Shown piece by piece: positions 9,685 through 17,474 of a stretch of 64,000 bases of DNA. The DNA is from Streptomyces ferrugineus (GTDB taxonomy: Bacteria > Actinomycetota > Actinomycetes > Streptomycetales > Streptomycetaceae). The stretch spans positions 7,564,001 through 7,628,000 of the forward strand of contig NZ_CP063373.1 of the NCBI RefSeq assembly GCF_015160855.1, read 5' to 3'. Numbering within the stretch: the stretch's first letter is position 1; each line of letters begins with the position of its first letter. The notes below the pieces were generated by a model. The model was given only the letters and a program-made list of their open reading frames with translations. It was not told the DNA's origin and ran no database searches. Made by a program: the position numbers and the translations under genes.

Positions 9685-9767
9685 CACGGGAACACGCACG
9701 GCGCGTGGAGAAAATTCCGCTCAAAGCGAACATCCCCGTGCGGCGGCGGGTGTCGGCGCACATGATC

Positions 9768-11012
9768 TCAGACCGGGAAGGTGACTCGCATCACGAGCCC
9801 ACCTCCCTCGCGCGGCTCCGCCGAGATGTGCCCGCCGTGCGCCCGCACCACGGACCGCACGATGGACAGCCCGAGGCCGACGCCCTTGTCGCTGCCGGTT
9901 CGCTCCGTACGCAGCCGTCTGAACGGCTCGAAGAGGTTGTCGATCTCGTACGCCGGCACCACCGGCCCGGTGTTCGAGACGACCAGGACCGCCTGGCCGT
10001 GCTGGACATCGGTGATGACCTCGACCCAACCGTCCTCCGGAACGTTGTACCGGACGGCGTTCTGCACCAGGTTCAGGGCGATGCGCTCCAGCAGGACGCC
10101 GTTGCCCTGGACCACCGCGGGCTTCTGCTCGCCGCGGATCACCACGCCCTTGGCCTCCGCCTCGGCGTGCACCTGGTCGACGGCCTGCTCGGCGACCTCG
10201 GCGAGGTCGACCGGTTTGCGCTCGACGATCTGGTTGTCGCTGCGGGCGAGCAGCAGCAGGCCCTCCACGAGCTGCTCGCTGCGCTCGTTGGTGGCCAGCA
10301 GCGTCTTGCCCAGCTGCTGGAGCTCCACCGGCGCCGTCGGGTCGGAGAGGTGCACCTCGAGGAGGGTGCGGTTGATCGCCAGCGGTGTTCGCAACTCGTG
10401 CGAGGCGTTGCCGACGAAGCGCTGCTGGGCGGTGAAGGCGCGCTGCAGCCGCTCCAGCATCTCGTCGAAGGTGTCGGCCAGTTCCTTCAGCTCGTCGTCC
10501 GGGCCGTCCAGCTCGATCCGGCGGGACAGGTCCGAGCCCGCCACCGCGCGTGCGGTGCGGGTGATCCGGCCCAGCGGCGACAGCACCCGGCCGGCCATGG
10601 CGTAGCCGAAGGCGAAGGCGATGATCGCGAGGCCGAGCAGGGCGAGCAGGGAGCGGCTGAGGAGATCATCCAGCGCGACCCGGCGCTGGCTGTCGATGCA
10701 GGCGCTGATCGCCTCATTGAACTCGGAGATCGTGAGGCCCGGCTTGATCCCGGGGCAGTTGTCGCTGCTGACCTGGAGTTCCCTGAAGCTCACGATCTTG
10801 AACAGGGGCTCGTTGCCCGTGTTGATCGCCTGCGCGGCCAGCAGATAGATGATCGACAGCAGCAGGATCCCGGCGATCAGGAACATGCCGCCGTACAGCA
10901 GCGTGAGCCTTATGCGGATGGTCGGGCGCAGCCACGGGAAGGGCGGCTCCGCTCTCCGGGGGTCCCACGTGGGCTTGGGGGGCGCCTGGGGAGGCGCGGG
11001 GGTTGCGGCCAT
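9768..11012 (-). CDS. cutS: CutS sensor histidine kinase
   Basis: This 414-residue membrane kinase has a proline-rich cytoplasmic N-terminus, a first helix at about 36-60, a short extracellular sensor loop at about 62-118, a second helix at about 119-142, then HAMP, HisKA with H205 in GNASHELRTP, and an ATPase domain (NLVQNAVRYN; GVGLGLSIV). The extracellular loop holds exactly two cysteines, C86 and C105, suited to an intramolecular disulfide. CutRS was first described as repressing actinorhodin in S. lividans/S. coelicolor, and the system has since been linked to extracytoplasmic secretion stress. The disulfide as redox signal is an inference from the two cysteines. The gene follows cutR after 6 bases. 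Confidence 0.93.
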   Translation of the reverse strand: MAATPAPPQAPPKPTWDPRRAEPPFPWLRPTIRIRLTLLYGGMFLIAGILLLSIIYLLAAQAINTGNEPLFKIVSFRELQVSSDNCPGIKPGLTISEFNEAISACIDSQRRVALDDLLSRSLLALLGLAIIAFAFGYAMAGRVLSPLGRITRTARAVAGSDLSRRIELDGPDDELKELADTFDEMLERLQRAFTAQQRFVGNASHELRTPLAINRTLLEVHLSDPTAPVELQQLGKTLLATNERSEQLVEGLLLLARSDNQIVERKPVDLAEVAEQAVDQVHAEAEAKGVVIRGEQKPAVVQGNGVLLERIALNLVQNAVRYNVPEDGWVEVITDVQHGQAVLVVSNTGPVVPAYEIDNLFEPFRRLRTERTGSDKGVGLGLSIVRSVVRAHGGHISAEPREGGGLVMRVTFPV

Positions 11013-11018
11013 GGTCGA

Positions 11019-11672
11019 TCAGATCCGGTAGCCGGAGCCGGGCACGGTGACGATCACCGGCGGTTCGCCCAGCTTGCGGCGCAGCGTCATGACGGTCACC
11101 CGCACCACGTTGGTGAACGGGTCGGTGTTCTCGTCCCAGGCCTTCTCCAGGAGCTGCTCGGCGGAGACGACCGCGCCCTCGCTGCGCATCAGCACCTCCA
11201 GGACGGCGAACTCCTTCGGCGCGAGCTGCACCTCCTTGCCGTCCCGGAAGACCTCGCGGCGGTTGGGGTCGAGCTTGATGCCGGCGCGCTCCAGGACGGG
11301 CGGCAGCGGCACGCTGGTACGGCGGCCCAGGGCACGCACGCGGGCCGTCAGCTCGCTGAAGGCGAAGGGCTTGGGGAGGTAGTCGTCGGCGCCGATCTCC
11401 AGTCCCTCGACCCGGTCGCTGACGTCGCCGGAGGCCGTGAGCATCAGCACGCGCGTGGGCATGCCGAGCTCGACGATCTTGCGGCAGACGTCGTCGCCGT
11501 GCACCAGCGGGAGGTCGCGGTCGAGGACGACCACGTCGTAGTCGTTGACGCCGATGCGCTCCAGGGCGGCCGCACCGTCGTACACGACGTCGACGGCCAT
11601 GGCCTCCCGGCGCAGTCCGGTGGCCACCGCATCGGCGAGCAGTTGCTCGTCCTCGACGACGAGTACGCGCAC
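11019..11672 (-). CDS. cutR: CutR OmpR-family response regulator
   Basis: The 217-residue product equals the known CutR length. The receiver domain has E7/D8 acidic residues, phospho-acceptor D51 (VVLDRDLPLVHGD) and K101 in LPKPF. The C-terminal winged helix (LAPKEFAVLEVLMRS; VVRVTVMTLRRKLGE; VPGSGYRI) binds DNA. CutR is phosphorylated by CutS, encoded 6 bases downstream. The GTG at 11672 gives the canonical VRVLVVEDE start; the frame stays open upstream to 12101 but that part is non-coding. An 8+6+8 inverted repeat lies about 245 bases upstream, between cutR and the divergent small gene. Confidence 0.93.
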   Translation of the reverse strand: MRVLVVEDEQLLADAVATGLRREAMAVDVVYDGAAALERIGVNDYDVVVLDRDLPLVHGDDVCRKIVELGMPTRVLMLTASGDVSDRVEGLEIGADDYLPKPFAFSELTARVRALGRRTSVPLPPVLERAGIKLDPNRREVFRDGKEVQLAPKEFAVLEVLMRSEGAVVSAEQLLEKAWDENTDPFTNVVRVTVMTLRRKLGEPPVIVTVPGSGYRI

Positions 11673-12091
11673 GTCGCTTGTCCTTCCATCTGTCCACCCG
11701 CGTAGCGCTCGAGTCGCGCGCGGGCAGGGGTCTCTGTTGGGTGTCTTGGCCTCCATCCTGCCCTTTTCGGCCATAAGTCGGCGGTAAGACGGGTGAGGGG
11801 GCCCTGAAGGACGGGTGTGAAGCCCGGGAATGCGAGATTTTCTCGTGGGGTTGAGGTTTCCGTCGGAAGGAGCGGGGGGAGGACGGCATGTACACCCCGC
11901 GATCACGCTCTGCTTGTACCGCACCACCATGCGGTACGAGGCGATCCGCTTTCCGCAGAGCGGGTGTGGGTGTCCGGCACCGTCGCCGCCCGGCACGGGC
12001 AGCGCTGGGCACCTACTGGAGACGTGATCGCCCCTTCCGAACGGCACACCCCCGTGCCACCGACCCACGACCCAGGACGAGGGGGCGCAGC
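11673..12091. other. Divergent promoter region cutR / small gene
   Basis: These 419 bases separate cutR (minus) from the 57-codon gene at 12092 (plus). No gene is supported here. The notable element is the inverted repeat at 11916-11937. The part next to cutR (11740-11870) is comparatively AT-rich and probably holds the cutRS promoter. Confidence 0.55.
11916..11937. promoter_or_regulatory. Inverted repeat GTACCGCA-N6-TGCGGTAC
   Basis: A perfect 8+6+8 inverted repeat lies 154 bases before the 57-codon gene and 244 bases before cutR. Such symmetry fits a dimeric regulator site or a hairpin. No T run or nearby stop codon supports a terminator, so an operator is slightly more likely. Confidence 0.45.
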
Positions 12092-12265
12092 ATGGACGCA
12101 TTCACCGCAGGACTTCTGCAGCGCATAAAGGCGACCGAGTCCGACCTTACGCGGGCTCGTGACGAGGGCGACGACTTCCTCGTCGAGGTGGAGCAGGGCG
12201 AGCTCGACGACCTGCGCCGTCTCGCCGCCGAGCATGGTGTGGAAGTCGGCGCGACCAGCGTCTGA
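12092..12265 (+). CDS. Small conserved hypothetical protein
   Basis: This is a 57-residue acidic, helical protein (MDAFTAGLLQRIKATESDL; VEVEQGELDDLRRLAAEHGVEV). It is probably a cytoplasmic two-helix protein. It lies divergent to cutR and is followed after 18 bases by a strong hairpin, so it is transcribed as a single gene. GGGGGCGCAGC before the ATG is only a moderate ribosome binding site. Third-position GC is high throughout. I do not recognise a named family, but small proteins of this kind sit next to cutR in other Streptomyces as far as I recall. Confidence 0.75.
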   Translation: MDAFTAGLLQRIKATESDLTRARDEGDDFLVEVEQGELDDLRRLAAEHGVEVGATSV

Positions 12266-12283
12266 CCGGCTTGCAGCAACGAC

Positions 12284-12320
12284 AGCGGGCCCCCGGCGAA
12301 TCCAGCGCCGGGGGCCCGCT
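12284..12320. terminator. Strong hairpin between convergent genes
   Basis: A 15-bp perfect stem, AGCGGGCCCCCGGCG with GCGCCGGGGGCCCGCT (left arm slightly shorter), has a 6-base loop AATCCA. It starts 18 bases after the 57-codon gene and lies 25 bases beyond the stop of the facing phosphatase gene. It can terminate both. Confidence 0.8.
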
Positions 12321-12345
12321 GCCGTCCGCGTCAGTCGTGCCCCCG

Positions 12346-13161
12346 TCAGTCGTGCCAGGCGCCGAAGTCCTCCAGGAGCTGCTGGAGGGGCTCGAAGACG
12401 CCCGGTGTCGCCGCCACCGTCAGGTCACGTGACGGCCGCTGCCCGGGCCGCCCACCGGTCAGCGCGCCCGCCTCCCGGGCGATCAGGTCCCCCGCGGCGA
12501 AGTCCCAGGCGTTGAGCCCTCGCTCGTAGTAGCCGTCCAGGCGCCCCGCGGCCAGGTCGCACAGGTCGATCGCGGCCGAGCCGCCGCGCCGGATGTCGCG
12601 CAGGAGCGGGATCAGCCGCCGGGCGACGTCGGCCTGGTGGGTGCGGACCTCGGTGACGTAGTTGAACCCGGTCGAGACCAGGGACTGCTCGAGCGGGGCC
12701 GTCGGGCGGCAGGTGAGCCTGCGCTCGCCGTCCCAGGACCCGGTCGCCCGGGCGCCCGCGCCGCGGACCGCGTGGAACGTCTCGCCGCGCATGGGGACCG
12801 CCACCACCCCCACCACCGTCTCGCCGTCCTGCTCGGCGGCGATGGAGACGGACCAGGTCGGCAGCCCGTAGAGGTAGTTGACCGTGCCGTCCAGGGGGTC
12901 GATCACCCAGCGGACGCCGCTCGTGCCCTCGGTGGCGGCGCCCTCCTCGCCGAGGAAGCCGTCCTCGGGGCGGTGCTCGGAGATCAGGTTCGTGATCAGC
13001 TTCTCCGCCGCGATGTCCATCTCGGTGACCACGTCGATCGGGCTCGACTTGGTCGCCGCGACGGCCAGGTCGGCCGGGCGGCCGTCGCGCAGGAGCTCGC
13101 CCGCGCGACGGGCCGCCTCGCGGGCCAGGGTGAGCAGTTCCGTGTGCGGGGCGTCGGTCAC
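12346..13161 (-). CDS. Inositol monophosphatase family protein
   Basis: The 271-residue product is a Mg2+/Li+-type phosphatase of the IMPase/SuhB fold. The metal-binding motifs are present: GEEGA, then WVIDPLDGTVNYLYGLP, and the C-terminal GLNAWDFAAGDLIAREAG. It removes phosphate from inositol 1-phosphate or a related sugar phosphate in the cytoplasm. The start is set at GTG 13161 because GAGGAG lies just upstream; the in-frame ATG at 13173, which would overlap the hemH stop as ATGA, has no ribosome binding site. Either way the gene is coupled to hemH. Exact substrate (inositol phosphate, histidinol phosphate or PAP) cannot be told from sequence. Confidence 0.9.
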   Translation of the reverse strand: MTDAPHTELLTLAREAARRAGELLRDGRPADLAVAATKSSPIDVVTEMDIAAEKLITNLISEHRPEDGFLGEEGAATEGTSGVRWVIDPLDGTVNYLYGLPTWSVSIAAEQDGETVVGVVAVPMRGETFHAVRGAGARATGSWDGERRLTCRPTAPLEQSLVSTGFNYVTEVRTHQADVARRLIPLLRDIRRGGSAAIDLCDLAAGRLDGYYERGLNAWDFAAGDLIAREAGALTGGRPGQRPSRDLTVAATPGVFEPLQQLLEDFGAWHD

Positions 13162-13169
13162 GGGGCTCC

Positions 13170-14297
13170 TCATGCGTAGGGGCTGTCGGCGCCCGCCGCG
13201 GCGGGCCTGGGCGCGCGGGCGGGACAGCAGCCCACCGGGCAGAGGTCGTGGCTCGCGCCGAGCGCGCCGAGGGCGCACGGCGTGACCTCCTGCGCGCGCT
13301 CCACGGCGGCGCGCTCCAGGACGAGCTCGCGGATCGCGGCGGCGAAGCGCGGGTCGTCCCCGACGGTGGCCGAGCGCCGCATCGGCAGACCCAGCTCCTC
13401 CGCCTTGGCCTTGGCCTCCGTGTCGAGGTCGTAGAGGACCTCCATGTGGTCGGAGACGAAGCCGATGGGGGCGATCACGACCGCCGGGGCGCCGGCCTCG
13501 TGCCGCTCCTGAAGGTGGTCGCAGATGTCGGGCTCCAGCCACGGGATGTGCGGGGCGCCGGAGCGGGACTGGTAGACGAGCTGCCAGGGGTGGTCCACGC
13601 CGGTGCGCTCGCGGACGGCGTCGGCGATCAGCCGGGCGACGTCCAGGTGCTGGGCGACGTACGCGCCGCCGTCGCCATGGCCCTCGACGGGGCCGGAGGT
13701 GTCGGCGGAGGCGTTCGGGATCGAGTGGGTCGAGAACGCGATGTGGGCGCCGCCCCGGACGTCCTCGGGCAGGTCGGCGAGGGACTGGAGCACCCCGTCG
13801 ATCATGGGTTCCAGGAAGCCGGGGTGGTTGAAGTAGTGCCGCAGCTTGTCGATCTTCAGCAGCTGAAGGCCCTCGGCCTCCAGGGCGGCCAGCGAGTCGG
13901 CGAGGTTCTCGCGGTACTGGCGGCAGCCCGAGTAGGAGGCGTAGGCGCTGGTGGCGAGGACGAGGATGCGGCGGTGGCCGTCGGCGACCATCTCGCGCAG
14001 CGTGTCCGTCAGGTACGGCGCCCAGTTGCGGTTGCCCCAGTAGATCGGCAGATCCAGGCCGTGGTCGGCGAAGTCCTTGCGCAGGGCGTCGAGCAGGGCG
14101 CGGTTCTGGTCGTTGATGGGGCTGACGCCGCCGAACAGGAAGTAGTGCTCGCCGACTTCCTTCAGGCGCTCGGTGGGGATGCCCCGCCCGCGGGTGACGT
14201 TCTCCAGGAACGGGATCACGTCGTCCGGGCCCTCGGGGCCGCCGAAGGAGAGCAGGAGCAGGGCGTCGTAGGGGTGGGCATCGCGCGCGTCTGGCAT
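13170..14297 (-). CDS. hemH: Ferrochelatase (coproporphyrin type in actinobacteria)
   Basis: The 375-residue product inserts Fe2+ into the porphyrin near the end of haem synthesis. In actinobacteria this family acts on coproporphyrin III (also named CpfC) before oxidative decarboxylation. Family motifs include [14 protein letters not shown], the catalytic His in AFSTHSIP, and YQSRSG. One Cys in YSGCRQY and a C-terminal group ([18 protein letters not shown]) match the ligands of the [2Fe-2S] cluster known from actinobacterial ferrochelatases. The ATG at 14297 lies about 130 bases from an iron-box-like element shared with the divergent MFS gene. The stop is coupled to the IMPase gene. Confidence 0.93.
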   Translation of the reverse strand: MPDARDAHPYDALLLLSFGGPEGPDDVIPFLENVTRGRGIPTERLKEVGEHYFLFGGVSPINDQNRALLDALRKDFADHGLDLPIYWGNRNWAPYLTDTLREMVADGHRRILVLATSAYASYSGCRQYRENLADSLAALEAEGLQLLKIDKLRHYFNHPGFLEPMIDGVLQSLADLPEDVRGGAHIAFSTHSIPNASADTSGPVEGHGDGGAYVAQHLDVARLIADAVRERTGVDHPWQLVYQSRSGAPHIPWLEPDICDHLQERHEAGAPAVVIAPIGFVSDHMEVLYDLDTEAKAKAEELGLPMRRSATVGDDPRFAAAIRELVLERAAVERAQEVTPCALGALGASHDLCPVGCCPARAPRPAAAGADSPYA

Positions 14298-14349
14298 GGG
14301 TCGATCCTGTCATCCGGTACTGACAGCCGGGAAACGGTGGGGTGACCAC

Positions 14350-14419
14350 CCGGGTTCCCGGTGCGTCCGGGTACCGGGTTCCGGTGCGTCCGGGCACCGG
14401 GTTCCGGTGCGTCCGGGCG
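14350..14419. repeat. Three tandem 23-24 bp repeats
   Basis: Three consecutive copies of CCGGGTTC(C)CGGTGCGTCCGGG plus two variable bases occupy 14350-14373, 14374-14396 and 14397-14419, almost identical. They sit between the divergent hemH and MFS genes, directly beside the iron-box-like palindrome. They may be a variable-number repeat or part of a regulatory region. Confidence 0.75.
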
Positions 14420-14424
14420 GGTGC

Positions 14425-14440
14425 GTTAGGGTCACCTAAC
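14425..14440. promoter_or_regulatory. Iron-box-like palindrome GTTAGGGTCACCTAAC
   Basis: The 14-base core TTAGGGTCACCTAA matches 13 of 14 positions of the right part of the Streptomyces DmdR iron box (TTAGGTTAGGCTCACCTAA). It lies 89 bases before the MFS start and 128 bases before hemH. It suggests iron-dependent repression by a DtxR-family regulator of one or both genes. Confidence 0.5.
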
Positions 14441-14528
14441 TCGTAAGCTGTATCGGCCCTTCACACGCCTTACGGCAACGCCCCGCGCCCTTACCGGCCC
14501 CGCTGCTTCCGCCCGACCGGAGTCCCCC

Positions 14529-15767
14529 GTGCCCAGCCCCTACCGCGCCCTGTTCGCCGCCCCCGGCGCCAAGGCCTTCTCCGCCGCCGGCTTCCTCGGC
14601 CGGATGCCGCTGTCGATGATGGGCATCGGCGTGGTGACCATGGTCTCCCAGCTCACCGGGAGGTACGGCCTCGCCGGTGCCCTGTCGGCCACCATCGCGC
14701 TGTCCGCCGCGGTGGCGGGGCCCCAGGTCTCGCGGCTGGTCGACCGGTACGGGCAGCGGCGGGTGCTGCGGCCGGCGACGCTGATCTCGCTCACGGCGGG
14801 GGCCCTGCTGCTGTTCGCCGCGCACTACCGGTGGCCGGACTGGGTGCTGTTCGTGGCCTGCGTCGGCATCGGGTGCGTGCCGAGCGTCGGGGCGATGATC
14901 CGGGCCCGCTGGGCCGCGCTGTACCGGGGGACGCCCCGGCTGCACACCGCGTACTCCTTCGAGTCCGTGATCGACGAGGTGTGCTTCATCTTCGGGCCGA
15001 TCATCTCCATCGGCCTGTCCACGGCCTGGTTCCCGGAGGCCGGGCCGCTGCTCGCCGGCTGCTTCCTGGCGGTCGGTGTCTTCTGGCTGACCGCGCAGCG
15101 GGCCACCGAGCCCGCGCCGCATCCGCGTGAGCAGCACGGCGGCGGCTCGGCCCTGCGCTCCGCCGGACTCCAGGTCCTGGTGGCCACGTTCGTGGCGACC
15201 GGAGCGATCTTCGGCGCCGTCGACGTGGTCACCGTGGCCTTCGCCGACGAGCAGGGTCACAAGGGCGCCGCGAGCGTGGTCCTCGCCCTGTACGCGGCGG
15301 GCTCCTGCGCGGCGGGGGCGGTGTTCGGGCTGTTGCGCTTCAGCGGGGCGCCCGAACGCCGTTGGCTGCTGGGCGTATGCGCGATGGCCGTGAGTATGAT
15401 CCCCCTCCTACTGGTCGGAAACTTGCCGTTTCTGGCCGTGGCGCTGTTCGTTTCGGGCATGGCCGTCGCTCCCACGATGATCACCACCATGTCCCTGATC
15501 GAAGAGCACGTACCACGCGCGCAACTGACCGAGGGCATGACCTGGGTGAGCACCGGACTCGCGGTCGGGGTCGCGCTCGGCTCCTCCATGGCCGGCTGGG
15601 TGATCGACGCGGCCGGCGCGGACGCCGGGTACGGGGTTCCGGCGGTGTCCGGGGCCGTCGCGGTCGCGGTCGGTTTCCTGGGGTACCGCCGGCTCAGCAG
15701 GCCGGCTCCGCGTCGGGGAGGCACCGTTGAGCAGCACAGCGAGCGGCAGGAACGGCACGTGGCGTAA
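14529..15767 (+). CDS. MFS transporter
   Basis: This 412-residue integral membrane protein has twelve predicted hydrophobic segments and the MFS loop motif VDRYGQRRVLRP between helices 2 and 3. The fold resembles drug/metabolite exporters of the major facilitator superfamily (GFLGRMPLSMMGIG at the N-terminus; LIEEHVPRAQLTEGMTW before helix 11, common in actinobacterial efflux proteins). The substrate is unknown. The iron-box-like site upstream raises the idea of siderophore or haem-precursor export, which is only inference. The GTG start at 14529 has a poor ribosome binding site. The 3' end overlaps the oxidase gene by 41 bases. Confidence 0.88.
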   Translation: MPSPYRALFAAPGAKAFSAAGFLGRMPLSMMGIGVVTMVSQLTGRYGLAGALSATIALSAAVAGPQVSRLVDRYGQRRVLRPATLISLTAGALLLFAAHYRWPDWVLFVACVGIGCVPSVGAMIRARWAALYRGTPRLHTAYSFESVIDEVCFIFGPIISIGLSTAWFPEAGPLLAGCFLAVGVFWLTAQRATEPAPHPREQHGGGSALRSAGLQVLVATFVATGAIFGAVDVVTVAFADEQGHKGAASVVLALYAAGSCAAGAVFGLLRFSGAPERRWLLGVCAMAVSMIPLLLVGNLPFLAVALFVSGMAVAPTMITTMSLIEEHVPRAQLTEGMTWVSTGLAVGVALGSSMAGWVIDAAGADAGYGVPAVSGAVAVAVGFLGYRRLSRPAPRRGGTVEQHSERQERHVA

Positions 15768-17046
15768 CTGGGGCGGCAATGTCGCCGCGCGCCCCGCGCG
15801 GGAGGTCACGCCGGCCTCCGTCGAGGAGCTGTCGGCGGCGATAGGCCGGGCCGCCGAGGACGGCCTGAAGGTGAAGGCGGTCGGCAGCGGGCACTCCTTC
15901 ACGTCCATAGCCGCCACCGACGGTGTGTTGATCCGCCCTCAACTGTTGACCGGCATCCGCGACATCGACCGTGACGCCATGACCGTCACGGTCGAGGCCG
16001 GCACCCCGCTCAAGCGGCTCAACCTGGCCCTGGCGCGCGAGGGCCTGTCGCTCACGAACATGGGCGACATCATGGAGCAGACGGTCTCCGGCGCCGCCAG
16101 CACCGGCACCCACGGCACCGGCCGCGACTCGGGCTCGATCGCCGCCCAGATCAAGGGACTGGAGCTGGTCACCGCCGACGGCTCGGTGCTCGCCTGCTCC
16201 GAGAAGGAGAACCCGGAGGTCTTCGCGGCCGCCCGCATCGGCCTCGGGGCCCTGGGCGTCGTCACCGCGGTCACCTTCGCCGTGGAGCCCGTCTTCCTGC
16301 TCACCGCGCGCGAGGAGCCGATGCCGTTCGCTCGGGTCCTGGCGGAGTTCGACGAACTGTGGGCCGAGAACGAGCACTTCGAGTTCTACTGGTTCCCGCA
16401 CACCGGCAGCACCAACACCAAGCGCAACAACCGCAGCGCGGGCCCGGAGAAGCCGGTGGGGCGGCTCGCGGGCTGGGTCGAGGACGAGTTGCTCTCCAAC
16501 GGCGTCTTCCAGGTGGCCCAGTGGGTCGGCCGCGCGGCGCCGGCCACGATCCCCACCATCGCCCGGATCTCCAGCAGGGCCCTGTCCGCGCGGACCTACA
16601 CCGACATCCCCTACAAGGTCTTCACATCACCGCGTCGGGTGCGCTTCGTGGAGATGGAGTACGCCGTCGCGCGCGAGGCCGTCGTCGACGTGCTGCGCGA
16701 GCTGAAGACCATGGTCGACCGCTCCGGCCTGCGGGTCAGCTTCCCCATCGAGGTGCGCACCGCTCCCGCCGACGACATCACGCTGTCCACCGCCTCGGGC
16801 CGCGACAGCGCCTACATCGCCGTTCACATGGCCAAGGGCACTCCGTACCAGCGCTACTTCACCGCCGCCGAGCGCATTTTCACGGCGCACGAGGGGCGCC
16901 CACACTGGGGCAAGGTGCACACGCGCGACGCCGAGTACTTCGCGCACGTCTATCCGCGCTTCGGCGAGTTCACCGCGCTGCGCGACCGTCTCGACCCAGA
17001 CCGCCTGTTCCAGAACGACTACCTGCGCAGGGTGTTGGGGGCGTAG
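15727..17046 (+). CDS. FAD-linked sugar-lactone oxidase (ALO/alditol oxidase family)
   Basis: The 439-residue product belongs to the VAO-type flavoproteins. The N-terminal FAD-binding domain carries VKAVGSGHSFTSIAATDGV, in which the His is the usual site for covalent FAD, then GAASTGTHGTG and IGLGALGVVTAVTFAVEP. The C-terminal D-arabinono-1,4-lactone oxidase domain ends in HWGKVH and LDPDRLFQNDYLRRVL. It probably oxidises a sugar lactone or alditol with O2. The TTG start at 15727, within the MFS 3' end, has GGGAGG five bases upstream, so the two genes are translationally coupled. The true substrate (lactone versus alditol) is open. Confidence 0.9.
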   Translation: MSSTASGRNGTWRNWGGNVAARPAREVTPASVEELSAAIGRAAEDGLKVKAVGSGHSFTSIAATDGVLIRPQLLTGIRDIDRDAMTVTVEAGTPLKRLNLALAREGLSLTNMGDIMEQTVSGAASTGTHGTGRDSGSIAAQIKGLELVTADGSVLACSEKENPEVFAAARIGLGALGVVTAVTFAVEPVFLLTAREEPMPFARVLAEFDELWAENEHFEFYWFPHTGSTNTKRNNRSAGPEKPVGRLAGWVEDELLSNGVFQVAQWVGRAAPATIPTIARISSRALSARTYTDIPYKVFTSPRRVRFVEMEYAVAREAVVDVLRELKTMVDRSGLRVSFPIEVRTAPADDITLSTASGRDSAYIAVHMAKGTPYQRYFTAAERIFTAHEGRPHWGKVHTRDAEYFAHVYPRFGEFTALRDRLDPDRLFQNDYLRRVLGA

Positions 17047-17474
17047 CCTCCGACCGGCTCGAACCAACTCCCGGCACGGGGTCCGTTTCTGACGTTTGCG
17101 TGAAGTACGCCACGTTTCCAGGACCCAAACCGCCCGGGAGAAGGCCGAGTCAGGCCCCTTGCCGGAAGTTGGACGGCGTGCCAATCCACGCACGTGGCCC
17201 AAATGGAGTACTGTGGCGAGCCCTGGGTCCGGTCTCCCGCCTGGGCATCCGTGGCCTTCAAGGACCGCCGGGAGGGGGCTAGTTGCACAGGGTGACGGAG
17301 TTGGTCACTTAGCGTTGCGAATAGGTAACCGTGCCATAACGGCGATCCAGGGCCCGCGCCCGACACGCCGGGCAACTCGGCAAGGTTGTGGCAGGCTGCA
17401 CCCGGGCAGGCCACACTCGACTAGCGGAAGCAGCGACGCACGTGACGTCGGCAGGCACCACCCGGGAGGTCCCC
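17047..17474. other. Leader and promoter region of sepH
   Basis: These 428 bases hold no convincing gene; plus- and minus-strand open frames lack a codon pattern. The stretch 17200-17345 is AT-richer than its surroundings and is the likely place of the sepH promoter. I cannot fix -10/-35 boxes with confidence. Confidence 0.5.

Larger units (their letters stand above)
9364..9767. other. Intergenic region between DUF4193 gene and cutS
   Basis: These 404 bases hold no convincing gene. The GC content is lower than in the neighbours, and the stretch includes the promoter region of the DUF4193 gene. Two perfect palindromes stand out, at 9529-9544 and 9671-9684 (listed separately), and several further GATCA/TGATC elements lie around 9587-9650. 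A 66-codon plus-strand frame from 9584 to 9784 runs into the cutS 3' end and has no codon bias supporting it. Confidence 0.6.

Noticed and set aside
9584..9784. 66-codon plus-strand frame after cutS
   Set aside because: Poor third-position GC bias, no recognisable product and overlap with the cutS 3' end.
12346..14397. A continuous 683-codon minus frame covering IMPase and hemH
   Set aside because: The part over hemH is a shadow; hemH has its own complete frame with ferrochelatase motifs, and the IMPase starts at 13161 with a ribosome binding site.
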